Assembly: GCF_009769735.1 (NCBI RefSeq)
Contig: NZ_WSRO01000002.1
Coordinates: 6,869,001 to 6,933,000 of the forward strand
Direction of reading: 5' to 3'
Source: Streptomyces sp. BA2
GTDB taxonomy: Bacteria > Actinomycetota > Actinomycetes > Streptomycetales > Streptomycetaceae
DNA: 64,000 bases
Part shown: positions 45,778-53,754 of the stretch, in pieces
Numbering within the stretch: position 1 is the stretch's first letter
Layout: each line of letters opens with the position of its first letter
Translations under genes and position numbers: made by a program
Notes under the pieces: generated by a model
Seen by the model: the letters and a program-made list of their open reading frames with translations, nothing else
Database searches by the model: none
Told to the model about the DNA's origin: nothing

Positions 45778-46176
45778 ATGAGTGCTGTTCCTGGTTCCGA
45801 GAAGCCGGCAGGCCGTTTCCGGCGCATGCTCGACCGGCTGTCCTCCTCCCAGGAGGATCTGGAGTCGGAGGAGCTGCGCGAGGACGCCGAGACGGCAGGG
45901 TGCACCCGCATCGGAGACTGCCACGACCGCCAGATAGTCACGGTTACTGGTACCTTGCGCACGGTCACCCTGCGACCACGCGCCGGCGTCCCCGCCCTGG
46001 AGGCGGAGCTGTTCGACGGCTCCGCGGCACTGGACGTGGTGTGGCTCGGCCGGCGCTCCATCGTGGGGATAGAGCCGGGGCGCAGACTGATCGCGTCCGG
46101 CCGGATCTCGATGAGCCGGGGCCGCCGGGTGCTCTTCAACCCGAAATACGAACTCAGACCCCTCGGACGGGAGTAG
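45778..46176 (+). CDS. OB-fold nucleic-acid-binding-domain protein
   Basis: 132 aa. The N-terminal ~40 residues are charged and helical (RFRRMLDRLSSSQEDLESEE). Residues ~48-130 have the five-strand OB-fold pattern: VTVTGTLRTVTLRPRAG, LEAELFDGSAALDVVWLGRR, RLIASGRISMSRGRRVLFNP. A conserved actinobacterial pair with the DUF3159 gene 4 bases downstream. Function unknown; the fold suggests single-stranded nucleic acid or oligosaccharide binding. Confidence 0.85.
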   Translation: MSAVPGSEKPAGRFRRMLDRLSSSQEDLESEELREDAETAGCTRIGDCHDRQIVTVTGTLRTVTLRPRAGVPALEAELFDGSAALDVVWLGRRSIVGIEPGRRLIASGRISMSRGRRVLFNPKYELRPLGRE

Positions 46177-46179
46177 CCG

Positions 46180-46902
46180 GTGACGTCCCTCGACAAGCCG
46201 ACGGACGAAGGAACCACGGATCAGGACCCCGATTCCAGGGCCGTGACCGAGGCCGCGCTCTTCGAGGCCTTCGGCGGCGTGCGGGGTCTGGTGGAGACCG
46301 TTCTGCCCGGCCTCCTCTTCGTGACCATCTTCACGATCAACAAGGACCTGCACATGTCGGCCATCGCGGCCCTCGCGGTGTCCCTGGTGCTCGTGGCGGT
46401 CCGCCTGGTCATGAAGGACACCGTCAAGCACGCCTTCAGCGGCGTCTTCGGTGTCGCCTTCGGTGTGGTCTTCGCGATGATGACCGGCAACGCCAAGGAC
46501 TTCTATCTGCCGGGCATGCTCTACACCCTGGGCCTCGCCCTCGCCTACATCATCACGGCCGTCGCGGGTGTCCCGCTGATCGGCCTGATCCTCGGCCCGG
46601 TCTTCAAGGAGAACCTCTCCTGGCGGACCCGCAACCCGGGCCGCAAGAAGGCGTACACAAAGGCCAGTTGGGCCTGGGGCCTGATCCTGCTCGCCAAGTG
46701 CGCGATCCTCTTCCCGCTCTACTGGTGGGCGGACACGACCCAGTTCGGCTGGGTCCTGATCGCCCTGAAGATCCCGCCGTTCCTGCTCGCCGTCTGGCTG
46801 ACCTGGGTCTTCCTCGCGAAGGCTCCGCCGCCCATCGACGTGTTCGCCGAGATGGAGGCCGCCGAGAAGGCGGAAGAGGAGCGCAAGGCCGCGCCCCGAT
46901 AG
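46180..46902 (+). CDS. DUF3159 membrane protein
   Basis: 240 aa, GTG start. Six hydrophobic segments (from VLPGLLFVTIFTI to FLLAVWLTWVFLA) and the block FKENLSWRTRNPGRKKAYTKAS match DUF3159, an actinobacterial membrane family of unknown role. It lies 4 bases after the OB-fold gene. Its last four codons and stop fall within a dispersed repeat, so the native C-terminus may have been replaced by repeat sequence. Confidence 0.87.
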   Translation: MTSLDKPTDEGTTDQDPDSRAVTEAALFEAFGGVRGLVETVLPGLLFVTIFTINKDLHMSAIAALAVSLVLVAVRLVMKDTVKHAFSGVFGVAFGVVFAMMTGNAKDFYLPGMLYTLGLALAYIITAVAGVPLIGLILGPVFKENLSWRTRNPGRKKAYTKASWAWGLILLAKCAILFPLYWWADTTQFGWVLIALKIPPFLLAVWLTWVFLAKAPPPIDVFAEMEAAEKAEEERKAAPR

Positions 46903-46943
46903 GGGCGCGGGGAACTGCGCCACCAGCCACGACGAACCCGCAG
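46890..46943. repeat. Dispersed Streptomyces intergenic repeat
   Basis: CGCGCCCC (46890-46897) and GGGGCGCG (46902-46909) form a hairpin, followed by GGAACTGCGCCACCAGCC and ACGACGAACCCGCAG. I recognise this string as a very common short repeat at gene ends in Streptomyces genomes. It supplies the stop codon of the DUF3159 gene. Confidence 0.7.
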
Positions 46944-46984
46944 ATGAGGGGGCGCCCGGAACCTTCCGGGCGCCCCCTCATCTG
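46941..46984. terminator. Bidirectional terminator between DUF3159 and the RCK genes
   Basis: A 20-bp perfect inverted repeat (46941-46960 with 46965-46984, core GAGGGGGCGCCCGGA) has a 4-nt loop, placed between convergent genes. Confidence 0.92.
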
Positions 46985-46997
46985 CGTACAAGCAGCG

Positions 46998-47675
46998 CTA
47001 GCTCGCCGCGTCTTCCCGGCGCACCGACAGCAGGTCCTCCAGCTGCTCCTCGCGAGCCTGCGCGGCCACGAACAGCAACTCGTCCCCCGCTTCCAGGGAA
47101 TCATCCGCGGTCGGCGCGAGGACGCGCGTGCCGCGGATGATCGTCACCAGTGAGGTGTCCTCGGGCCACTCGACGTCGCCGACCTGCGTGCCCGCGAGGG
47201 CCGACTCGGGCGGCAGGGTCAGCTCGACGAGGTTCGCGTCGCCGTGGCTGAAGCGCAGCAGACGTACGAGATCGCCGACGCTGACGGCCTCCTCGACGAG
47301 CGCGGACATCAGACGCGGGGTGGAGACCGCGACGTCGACGCCCCAGGACTCGTTGAAGAGCCATTCGTTCTTGGGGTTGTTCACGCGGGCGACGACCCGC
47401 GGGACGCCGTACTCGGTCTTCGCGAGCAGCGAGACGACGAGGTTGACCTTGTCGTCACCGGTCGCCGCGATCACCACGTTGCAGCGCTGGAGCGCCGCCT
47501 CGTCGAGCGAAGTGATCTCGCAGGCGTCGGCGAGCAGCCACTCGGCCTGCGGCACGCGCTCGACCGAGATGGCGGTCGGCGCCTTGTCGATGAGCAGAAT
47601 CTCGTGCCCGTTCTCCAGGAGCTCACCGGCGATGGAACGTCCCACCGCGCCTGCTCCGGCAATGGCGACCCTCAT
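46998..47675 (-). CDS. TrkA/RCK potassium-transport regulator (second of pair)
   Basis: 225 aa. The N-terminal Rossmann RCK domain has VAIAGAGAVGRSIAGEL and VVIAATGDDKVNLV; the C-terminal TrkA_C domain (~135-215) includes LVELTLPPESALAGTQV and LEAGDELLFVA. RCK proteins gate K+ transporters in response to NAD(H), ATP or c-di-AMP. The acidic residue ending the second beta strand (LLIDKAP) suggests NAD(H) preference over NADPH. It shares one base (TGATG) with the upstream RCK gene. No TrkH/KtrB channel gene is nearby. Confidence 0.92.
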   Translation of the reverse strand: MRVAIAGAGAVGRSIAGELLENGHEILLIDKAPTAISVERVPQAEWLLADACEITSLDEAALQRCNVVIAATGDDKVNLVVSLLAKTEYGVPRVVARVNNPKNEWLFNESWGVDVAVSTPRLMSALVEEAVSVGDLVRLLRFSHGDANLVELTLPPESALAGTQVGDVEWPEDTSLVTIIRGTRVLAPTADDSLEAGDELLFVAAQAREEQLEDLLSVRREDAAS

Positions 47676-48343
47676 CAGTGACCGCCTTCCTCGGGGCCTT
47701 CGGCGAACGCCGCTTCGACCTTCTCGACCTCGTCGGTGCGCATCATCACGTGCACCAGGTCGCCCTCCTGGAGCACCGTCTGGGAGGTCGGCAGGACCGC
47801 CTCGCCCAGCCGGGTGAGGAAGGCCACGCGCACGCCGGTCTCCTCCTGGAGCTCACTGATCTTGTGGCCGATCCAGGACGCGGACGCGTGCACCTCGGCG
47901 AGCTGTACGCCGCCGGTGGGGTCGCGCCACAGCGGCTCGGCCCCGGAGGGCAGCAGCCTGCGCAGCATCTGGTCGGCGGTCCAGCGGACCGTGGCGACGG
48001 TGGGGATGCCGAGGCGCTGGTAGACCTCGGCGCGGCGCGGGTCGTAGATGCGGGCCGCGACGTTCTCGATGCCGAACATCTCGCGGGCCACCCGGGCGGC
48101 GATGATGTTCGAGTTGTCGCCGCTGCTGACCGCGGCGAAGGCGCCCGCTTCCTCGATGCCGGCCTCGCGCAGGGTGTCCTGGTCGAAGCCGATGCCGGTG
48201 ACGCGACGGCCGCCGAAGCCGGAGCCCAGACGGCGGAAGGCGGTGGGGTCCTGGTCGATCACGGCGACCGTGTGCCCCTGTTGTTCCAGGGTTTGCGCGA
48301 GAGCGGATCCGACTCTCCCGCAGCCCATGATGACGATGTGCAC
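47675..48343 (-). CDS. TrkA/RCK potassium-transport regulator (first of pair)
   Basis: 222 aa. N-terminal RCK domain (IVIMGCGRVGSALAQTL, VAVIDQDPTAFRRL) and C-terminal TrkA_C domain (~135-215, LQEGDLVHVMMRTDE). The two tandem RCK genes are paralogues and likely form a mixed or paired ring, as CeoB/CeoC do in mycobacteria. The ATG at 48343 lies in a short AT-richer region. The adjacent KimA-like APC permease at 51598 is the nearest K+ transporter they could regulate. Confidence 0.92.
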   Translation of the reverse strand: MHIVIMGCGRVGSALAQTLEQQGHTVAVIDQDPTAFRRLGSGFGGRRVTGIGFDQDTLREAGIEEAGAFAAVSSGDNSNIIAARVAREMFGIENVAARIYDPRRAEVYQRLGIPTVATVRWTADQMLRRLLPSGAEPLWRDPTGGVQLAEVHASASWIGHKISELQEETGVRVAFLTRLGEAVLPTSQTVLQEGDLVHVMMRTDEVEKVEAAFAEGPEEGGH

Positions 48344-48481
48344 GCCCGTCCTTCCGGCTGTGTCAATACTTTTTGCTCAGGCTGAACGGTAAAAGCGTCT
48401 CAGACCGACGCCCAAGCTACACACGCACGGTCCGCGGAGGGCACCCCCGTGCACCTACCGGTGCTCGGACTCGTCACGGGC

Positions 48482-48721
48482 TCAGTCCACGCTGCGCAGC
48501 AGGCTCTCGACGGACTTGAGCCGGTAGTCGATCTCGACTAGCTGCAGCCGCGCCGCCTCCTGCTCGGACCTGGCGCGCTCGACGACCTCGCGGTACTGCT
48601 CCATCGCCTCGGCCCACTGGCGGTCGCGCTCGCGGTTGCGCTGCGACTGGAAGTAGGCGACGGCGACGACCGCGCCCGCGAGTATCAGGAAGAAGGCGAC
48701 CGGGATGATCACGTCGTCCAT
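48482..48721 (-). CDS. Small membrane protein with coiled-coil, coupled to an ArsR-like regulator
   Basis: 79 aa. One N-terminal transmembrane helix (~4-24, IIPVAFFLILAGAVVAVAYF) is followed by a charged coiled-coil (~28-78). The ATG at 48721 shares its A with the TAA stop of the ArsR-like gene. Function unknown; the coupling suggests the helix-coil protein and the regulator act together, perhaps as membrane anchor or sensor. Confidence 0.8.
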   Translation of the reverse strand: MDDVIIPVAFFLILAGAVVAVAYFQSQRNRERDRQWAEAMEQYREVVERARSEQEAARLQLVEIDYRLKSVESLLRSVD

Positions 48722-49050
48722 TAAGACCCCTCTGGTGAGTGCTGTCCGCCTTCGTCGGACGCGTCCTGCCGGACGGCCGCGAGGATCGTGTCCACGTTCA
48801 ATCGCACGTCGAACGGCGTCAGTTCGAAGTACTTGAGTGCCTTGCCGTCGTCGGAGAGTTCCAGGCGGCCGACGACGAGACCGGCCTTCTCCAGACGGTC
48901 GAGGTGCATGTAGAGCAGGGGCCGGGAGACGCCGAGCCGCCGCGCGAGTTCGCTGACGTACAGCTGTCCCGGGGCGAGCTCGGTGATGATCCGGATCCGC
49001 TGGGCGTGGCCGACGGCGGAGAGAAAGGCGAGCAGCTCTTCGCTGTCCAT
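48721..49050 (-). CDS. ArsR-like winged-helix regulator
   Basis: 109 aa. The winged helix spans residues ~5-80: LLAFLSAVGHAQRIRIITELA, LYVSELARRLGVSRPLLYMHLDRLEKAGLV. No ArsR/SmtB metal-binding cysteines are present, so it likely senses something other than metal, or a partner protein. It is divergent from an MMPL-family exporter across a region with direct repeats, which makes it the likely repressor of that exporter and of its own operon. Confidence 0.88.
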   Translation of the reverse strand: MDSEELLAFLSAVGHAQRIRIITELAPGQLYVSELARRLGVSRPLLYMHLDRLEKAGLVVGRLELSDDGKALKYFELTPFDVRLNVDTILAAVRQDASDEGGQHSPEGS

Positions 49051-49240
49051 GGCCCGCCTTCTCGCTGGTCTTCTTCACTGGTCTTCACTGGTCCCGAAAC
49101 CTGTCAGCCAAGACTTACGCATGACGGGATCCACTGTCAATCCGCTTCCTTGCAGCCTCGAATGACAGTTGACGGCTCATTCCTTCACCTGTCAGTCTCC
49201 ACTTACACATGAAGGACTGGAGAGCAGTGAAGGGGCGGGG
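49051..49240. promoter_or_regulatory. Divergent control region with 25-bp direct repeats
   Basis: CCTGTCAGCCAAGACTTACG CATGA (starting about 49100; read as one 25-mer) and CCTGTCAGTCTCCACTTACA CATGA (starting about 49188) agree at about 19 of 25 positions. ACTGTCA (49133-49139) and TGACAGT (49163-49169) form an inverted pair between them. TTCACTGGTC is tandemly doubled near 49074-49093. These are candidate operators for the ArsR-like regulator. Confidence 0.6.
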
Positions 49241-51535
49241 ATGGTCATGAGGAAGCGATCGGTCACGGTGCGCGTGGCCCGGTGGAGCGCGCTGCATCCA
49301 GGGCGCGCGGTCGTCGGCTGGCTGGTGTTCGTGGTGCTCTGCCTGGGGGGCGGCATCGCCGCCGGCATGAACAGCGCGACGTCGGAGGACTTCCGCGTCG
49401 GTGAAGCGGGCCGCGCCGAGGCACTGGCGACCGAGGGCGGTGTCCAGCTGCGGCCCACCGAACAGGTGCTGATCCGCGCCGAGTCGGGGCCGCTCGACGC
49501 GAAGGCCGCCGATGCCGCTGTCAAGGACATCACCGCCCGGATGAAGTCGCTGCCGGAGGTCGCATCGGTGGCGGCGCCGGTGCCGTCGGCCGACGGGCGG
49601 GTCCTGCGGGTCCAGGTGGAGCTCAACGGCTCCGAGCAGGAGGACCAGGAGACGGTTCCCCCGCTCCAGGCCCAGACCGAGGAGGCCGCGAAGGCTCACC
49701 CCGGCCTGGTGATCGAGGAGACCGGCGACGCCTCCGTGAGCAAGGGCGTCGACGACCAGCGCAACAAGGACCTGCAGTTCTCCGAGGCGATCACGCTGCC
49801 CATCACGCTGATCACGCTCGCCGTCGTCTTCGGCTCGGTGATCATGGTCGGCGTACCGCTGCTGCTCGCGGTCACCTCGATCATGGCGACGATGGGCCTC
49901 GCGATGCTGGCCTCGCACCTGCTGCCCGACACCGGCGTCGGGATGAGCATGATCCTGCTCATCGGCATGGCCGTCGGCGTCGACTACACGCTTTTCTACC
50001 TCAAGCGCGAACGTGAGGAGCGGGCCCGCGCGGGCGGCCGCCTCACCTCCGAGGCCCTGGTCGAGGCCGCCGCCGCGACGGCCGGCCGCGCCATCGTGGT
50101 CTCCGGCCTCGCCGTGATCGTCTCCACCACCGCGCTCTTCCTGGCGCGTGACGTGATCTTCGACTCCCTCGCCACCGGCACCATCCTGGTGGTCGCCGTG
50201 GCCGTGGTCAGCTCCGTGACCGTACTGCCCGCGCTCCTCGTCAAGCTCGGCCGCCGCGGTGAGCGCCGCGCCGCCAAGCGCCTCGCGCAGGGCAAGGCGG
50301 TCCGCAGGACGTACGGCGAGAAGGAGCCGGGCCGCGCCTGGAACGCCCTGCTCGCGCCCGCCCGCAAGCGCCCCGCGCTCACCCTGTGCCTCTCGGTCCT
50401 CGTCATGCTGGGACTCGCGCTGCCCGCACTGGACATGAACCTCAAGAACCCGGCGCGTGACAGCTTCTCGCGCGAGATCGAGGCGATGAAGGGGTACGAC
50501 AGGCTGCTCGAAGCCTTCCCGGAGCAGCGCGTCCGGCACCTGGTCGTCGTACGGGCCGAGGCCTCGCAGGCCGCCGAAGTGCGCGATGCCCTGCGGGAGC
50601 TGGACCGCGAGGCGCAGACCGACCCGCTCTTCTCGCACCCCTCAGGTGCGCCGGTCCTCCGCTCCTCAGAGGACCGCAGGACCACCACCCTGGAGCTCAA
50701 CACCCCGCACCCGACGTACTCCGAGAAGGCTGAAGCCTCGCTCGACCACCTCCGCCACGACCATCTCCCCGCGACCGTCGGCAAGGTGCCCGGCGTCGAG
50801 ACGGCCGTCACCGGCGAGGTGCCGCGCGGCACCGACTACGTGGAGCACCAGAACCAGAAGCTGCCGCTCGTCCTCGGCTTCCTGCTCCTGATGACCTTCG
50901 CCATGACGGTCTTCGCGTTCCGTTCGATCGTCCTCGGACTGCTCGGCATCGTGCTCAACCTGCTCTCGGCCGCGTCCGCGCTCGGACTGCTCGTCCTGGT
51001 CTTCCAGGGGGAGTGGGCCGAGGAACTGCTCTCGTTCATCTCGCTCGGCGGGATCTCGTCGCGGGTGCCGCTCTTCCTCTTCGTGATCCTCTTCGGGCTC
51101 TCGATGGACTACCAGGTGTTCGTGGTCAGCAGGATCCGGGAGGCCGCGCTGAACGGCGTACCCACCCGGCAGGCCGTCATCGAGGGCATCAGCTCGTCGG
51201 CCAAGGTCGTCACCAGCGCCGCGATCGTCATGGTCACCGTCTTCGCGAGCTTCGTGATGCTGCACATCCTGGAGATGAAGCAGATGGGCTTCGTCCTCGC
51301 CGCGGCCGTCCTGCTCGACGCGTTCGTGATCCGCATCATGATCCTTCCGGCCGCGCTGCTGCTGCTCGGGCGCGCCACCTGGTGGCCGTCCCGCGCGATC
51401 CGCCGTGCCGAGCAGCGGGTGGCCGAACGGCATGGGACGTACGGGACCCGGGAGGTACCGGAAGCACCGGTGGCCGACGACGGGCGTCCGCTTTCCGGGC
51501 ATTGGGCGGAGCCCGGGGCGGCGCGTCGTGGCTAA
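49241..51535 (+). CDS. MMPL-family RND transporter
   Basis: 764 aa. Two MMPL repeats are each built of a large extracytoplasmic domain and five to six helices. The helix-4/10 motifs read IGMAVGVDYTLFYLKREREE and FGLSMDYQVFVVSRIREA, whose GxxxD-Y and SMDY aspartates form the proton-relay network. Members export lipids, siderophores or drugs. ATG at 49241 follows GAAGGGGCGGGG. It is divergent from the ArsR-like operon. No lipid-synthesis genes are adjacent, so drug or envelope-stress efflux is as likely as lipid export. Confidence 0.92.
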   Translation: MVMRKRSVTVRVARWSALHPGRAVVGWLVFVVLCLGGGIAAGMNSATSEDFRVGEAGRAEALATEGGVQLRPTEQVLIRAESGPLDAKAADAAVKDITARMKSLPEVASVAAPVPSADGRVLRVQVELNGSEQEDQETVPPLQAQTEEAAKAHPGLVIEETGDASVSKGVDDQRNKDLQFSEAITLPITLITLAVVFGSVIMVGVPLLLAVTSIMATMGLAMLASHLLPDTGVGMSMILLIGMAVGVDYTLFYLKREREERARAGGRLTSEALVEAAAATAGRAIVVSGLAVIVSTTALFLARDVIFDSLATGTILVVAVAVVSSVTVLPALLVKLGRRGERRAAKRLAQGKAVRRTYGEKEPGRAWNALLAPARKRPALTLCLSVLVMLGLALPALDMNLKNPARDSFSREIEAMKGYDRLLEAFPEQRVRHLVVVRAEASQAAEVRDALRELDREAQTDPLFSHPSGAPVLRSSEDRRTTTLELNTPHPTYSEKAEASLDHLRHDHLPATVGKVPGVETAVTGEVPRGTDYVEHQNQKLPLVLGFLLLMTFAMTVFAFRSIVLGLLGIVLNLLSAASALGLLVLVFQGEWAEELLSFISLGGISSRVPLFLFVILFGLSMDYQVFVVSRIREAALNGVPTRQAVIEGISSSAKVVTSAAIVMVTVFASFVMLHILEMKQMGFVLAAAVLLDAFVIRIMILPAALLLLGRATWWPSRAIRRAEQRVAERHGTYGTREVPEAPVADDGRPLSGHWAEPGAARRG

Positions 51536-51597
51536 CCGGCGCGGTTAGGGGGGTGGTGGGTGGGCGGGCACCCATTCGAACGCTTACGATCCTCTGC

Positions 51598-53646
51598 GTG
51601 TCCAAACTGACCGACGTGCCCAAACGGATCCTCATCGGGCGCGCACTGCGCAGCGACCGGCTCGGAGAAACCCTCCTGCCGAAGCGCATCGCTCTACCCG
51701 TGTTCGCGTCCGACCCGCTCTCCTCCGTGGCCTATGCGCCGGGGGAAGTGCTCCTAGTCCTCTCGATCGCGGGTGTGTCGGCGTACCACTTCAGCCCCTG
51801 GATCGCCGTCGCGGTCGTCGTGCTGATGTTCACCGTCGTCGCGTCGTACCGGCAGAACGTGCACGCCTACCCGAGTGGCGGTGGCGACTACGAGGTCGCC
51901 AACACCAACCTCGGCCCCAAGGCCGGGCTCACCGTCGCGAGCGCGCTGCTCGTCGACTACGTCCTGACCGTGGCGGTGTCGATCTCCTCGGGCATCGAGA
52001 ACCTCGGCTCGGCGATCCCGTTCGTCGTCGAGCACAAGGTGCTCTGTGCGGTCGCCGTCATCGTGCTCCTGACGCTGATGAACCTGCGTGGCGTGAAGGA
52101 GTCCGGGAAGCTCTTCGCCATCCCGACGTACGTCTTCGTCGTCGGCGTCTTCATCATGATCGCCTGGGGTGCCTTCCAGGGCATCGTCCTGGACGAGACG
52201 ATGAAGGCGCCCACGGCGGACTACGAGATCAAGCCCGAGCACCAGGGCCTCGCGGGCTTCGCGTTGGTCTTCCTGCTCCTGCGGGCCTTCTCCTCCGGCT
52301 GTGCCGCGCTCACCGGCGTCGAGGCGATCAGCAACGGCGTCCCGGCCTTCCGCAAGCCCAAGAGCAAGAACGCGGCGAGCACCCTGGCCCTGATGGGCGC
52401 ACTCGCCGTCACCATGTTCTGCGGCATCATCGCGCTGGCCATGATGACCAAGGTCCGCATGGCGGAGAACCCGGCCAAGGACCTGTTCCACAACGGTGTC
52501 CCGGTCGGCGGCGACTACGTCCAGAACCCGGTGATCTCCCAGGTCGCCGAGGCCGTCTTCGGCAACGGCAGCTTCCTCTTCATCGTCCTGGCCGCCGCCA
52601 CCGCGCTGGTCCTCTTCCTCGCGGCCAACACCGCCTACAACGGCTTCCCGCTGCTCGGCTCGATCCTCGCGCAGGACCGCTACCTGCCGCGCCAGCTGCA
52701 CACCCGCGGCGACCGGCTCGCCTTCTCCAACGGCATCGTGCTGCTCGCGGGCGCCGCGATCCTGCTCGTCTGGATCTACGGCGCGGACTCGACGAAGCTG
52801 ATCCAGCTCTACATCGTCGGCGTCTTCGTCTCCTTCACGCTCAGCCAGATCGGCATGGTCCGGCACTGGAACCGCCATCTGCGCACCGAGAAGGACCAGG
52901 CCAAGCGCCGCCACATGATCCGCTCGCGGGCGATCAACGCCTTCGGTGCCTTCTTCACGGGCATGGTCCTGATCGTCGTACTCGTCACGAAGTTCACGCA
53001 CGGCGCGTGGGTCGCGCTGCTCGGCATGGTGATCTTCTACGCGACGATGTCGGCGATCCGCCGTCACTACGACCGCGTGGCCGAGGAGATCGCCGCCCCG
53101 GAGACCCCCTCCGACGACAGCGTGCGCCCCTCGCGCGTGCACTCCATCGTCCTGGTCTCCAAGATCCACCGGCCGACGCTGCGCGCCCTTGCCTACGCCA
53201 AGCTCATGCGCTCGGACACGCTCGAAGCGCTGAGCATCAACGTCGACCCGGCGGAGACCAAGGCCCTCAGGGCCGAGTGGGAGCGGCGCGGCCTCACCGT
53301 CCCGCTGAAGATCCTCGACTCGCCCTACCGCGAGATCACCCGGCCGATCATCGAGTACGTGAAGAACCTGCGCCGGGAGAGCCCGCGCGACGTGGTCAGC
53401 GTGATCATCCCGGAGTACGTGGTGGGCCACTGGTACGAGCACCTGCTCCACAACCAGAGTGCGCTGCGCCTCAAGGGCCGTTTGCTCTTCACCCCGGGCG
53501 TCATGGTGACGTCCGTCCCCTACCAGCTCGACTCCTCCGAGGCCGCGAAGAAGCGGGCACGCAAGCGCTCGGAGTGGAACGCGCCGGGTGCGGTGCGGCG
53601 GGGCCCGGTGGAAAAGCGCCCGAAGGAACCGAGCAACAAGGGCTAG
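51598..53646 (+). CDS. APC-superfamily permease, KimA-like potassium transporter
   Basis: 682 aa, GTG start. The N-terminus RILIGRALRSDRLGETLLPKRIALPVFASDPLSSVAYAPGE matches the KimA (YdaO) type, with a discontinuous helix 1 containing SDPLSSVAY. Twelve helices reach residue ~490, then a ~180-residue cytoplasmic domain (VHSIVLVSKIHRPTLRALAYAK) with a Usp-like fold. KimA is an established high-affinity K+/H+ symporter inhibited by c-di-AMP. The neighbouring RCK pair and kdp genes support a K+ role, but an amino-acid role cannot be excluded from sequence alone. Confidence 0.85.
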   Translation: MSKLTDVPKRILIGRALRSDRLGETLLPKRIALPVFASDPLSSVAYAPGEVLLVLSIAGVSAYHFSPWIAVAVVVLMFTVVASYRQNVHAYPSGGGDYEVANTNLGPKAGLTVASALLVDYVLTVAVSISSGIENLGSAIPFVVEHKVLCAVAVIVLLTLMNLRGVKESGKLFAIPTYVFVVGVFIMIAWGAFQGIVLDETMKAPTADYEIKPEHQGLAGFALVFLLLRAFSSGCAALTGVEAISNGVPAFRKPKSKNAASTLALMGALAVTMFCGIIALAMMTKVRMAENPAKDLFHNGVPVGGDYVQNPVISQVAEAVFGNGSFLFIVLAAATALVLFLAANTAYNGFPLLGSILAQDRYLPRQLHTRGDRLAFSNGIVLLAGAAILLVWIYGADSTKLIQLYIVGVFVSFTLSQIGMVRHWNRHLRTEKDQAKRRHMIRSRAINAFGAFFTGMVLIVVLVTKFTHGAWVALLGMVIFYATMSAIRRHYDRVAEEIAAPETPSDDSVRPSRVHSIVLVSKIHRPTLRALAYAKLMRSDTLEALSINVDPAETKALRAEWERRGLTVPLKILDSPYREITRPIIEYVKNLRRESPRDVVSVIIPEYVVGHWYEHLLHNQSALRLKGRLLFTPGVMVTSVPYQLDSSEAAKKRARKRSEWNAPGAVRRGPVEKRPKEPSNKG

Positions 53647-53664
53647 CCCCCGACGGTTGGCGAG

Positions 53665-53709
53665 CGGCCGGACAACACCCACGTAGACTGGTGGGCTGTT
53701 GTCCGGCCG
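53665..53709 (+). terminator. Stem-loop between the APC permease and the RNA methyltransferase
   Basis: CGGCCGGACAACA (53665-53677) pairs with TGTTGTCCGGCCG (53697-53709), continued inwards by CCCAC/GTGGG. The loop contains TAGACT, a possible -10 box for the next gene. Confidence 0.8.
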
Positions 53710-53754
53710 TTTCCTTTCGGCCGATGCCCCCTTACGTAGTGGAGTCACCCCGCC

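Noticed and set aside
48482..49078. 198-codon frame extending the 79-aa membrane protein upstream
   Set aside because: The extension is an Arg-rich shadow of the ArsR-like gene; the ATG at 48721 in a TAATG overlap is the natural start.
53657..53689. Housekeeping promoter (TTGGCG ... TAGACT) before the RNA methyltransferase
   Set aside because: The spacing between the boxes is about 21 bp, too long, and the -10-like box lies in a terminator loop.
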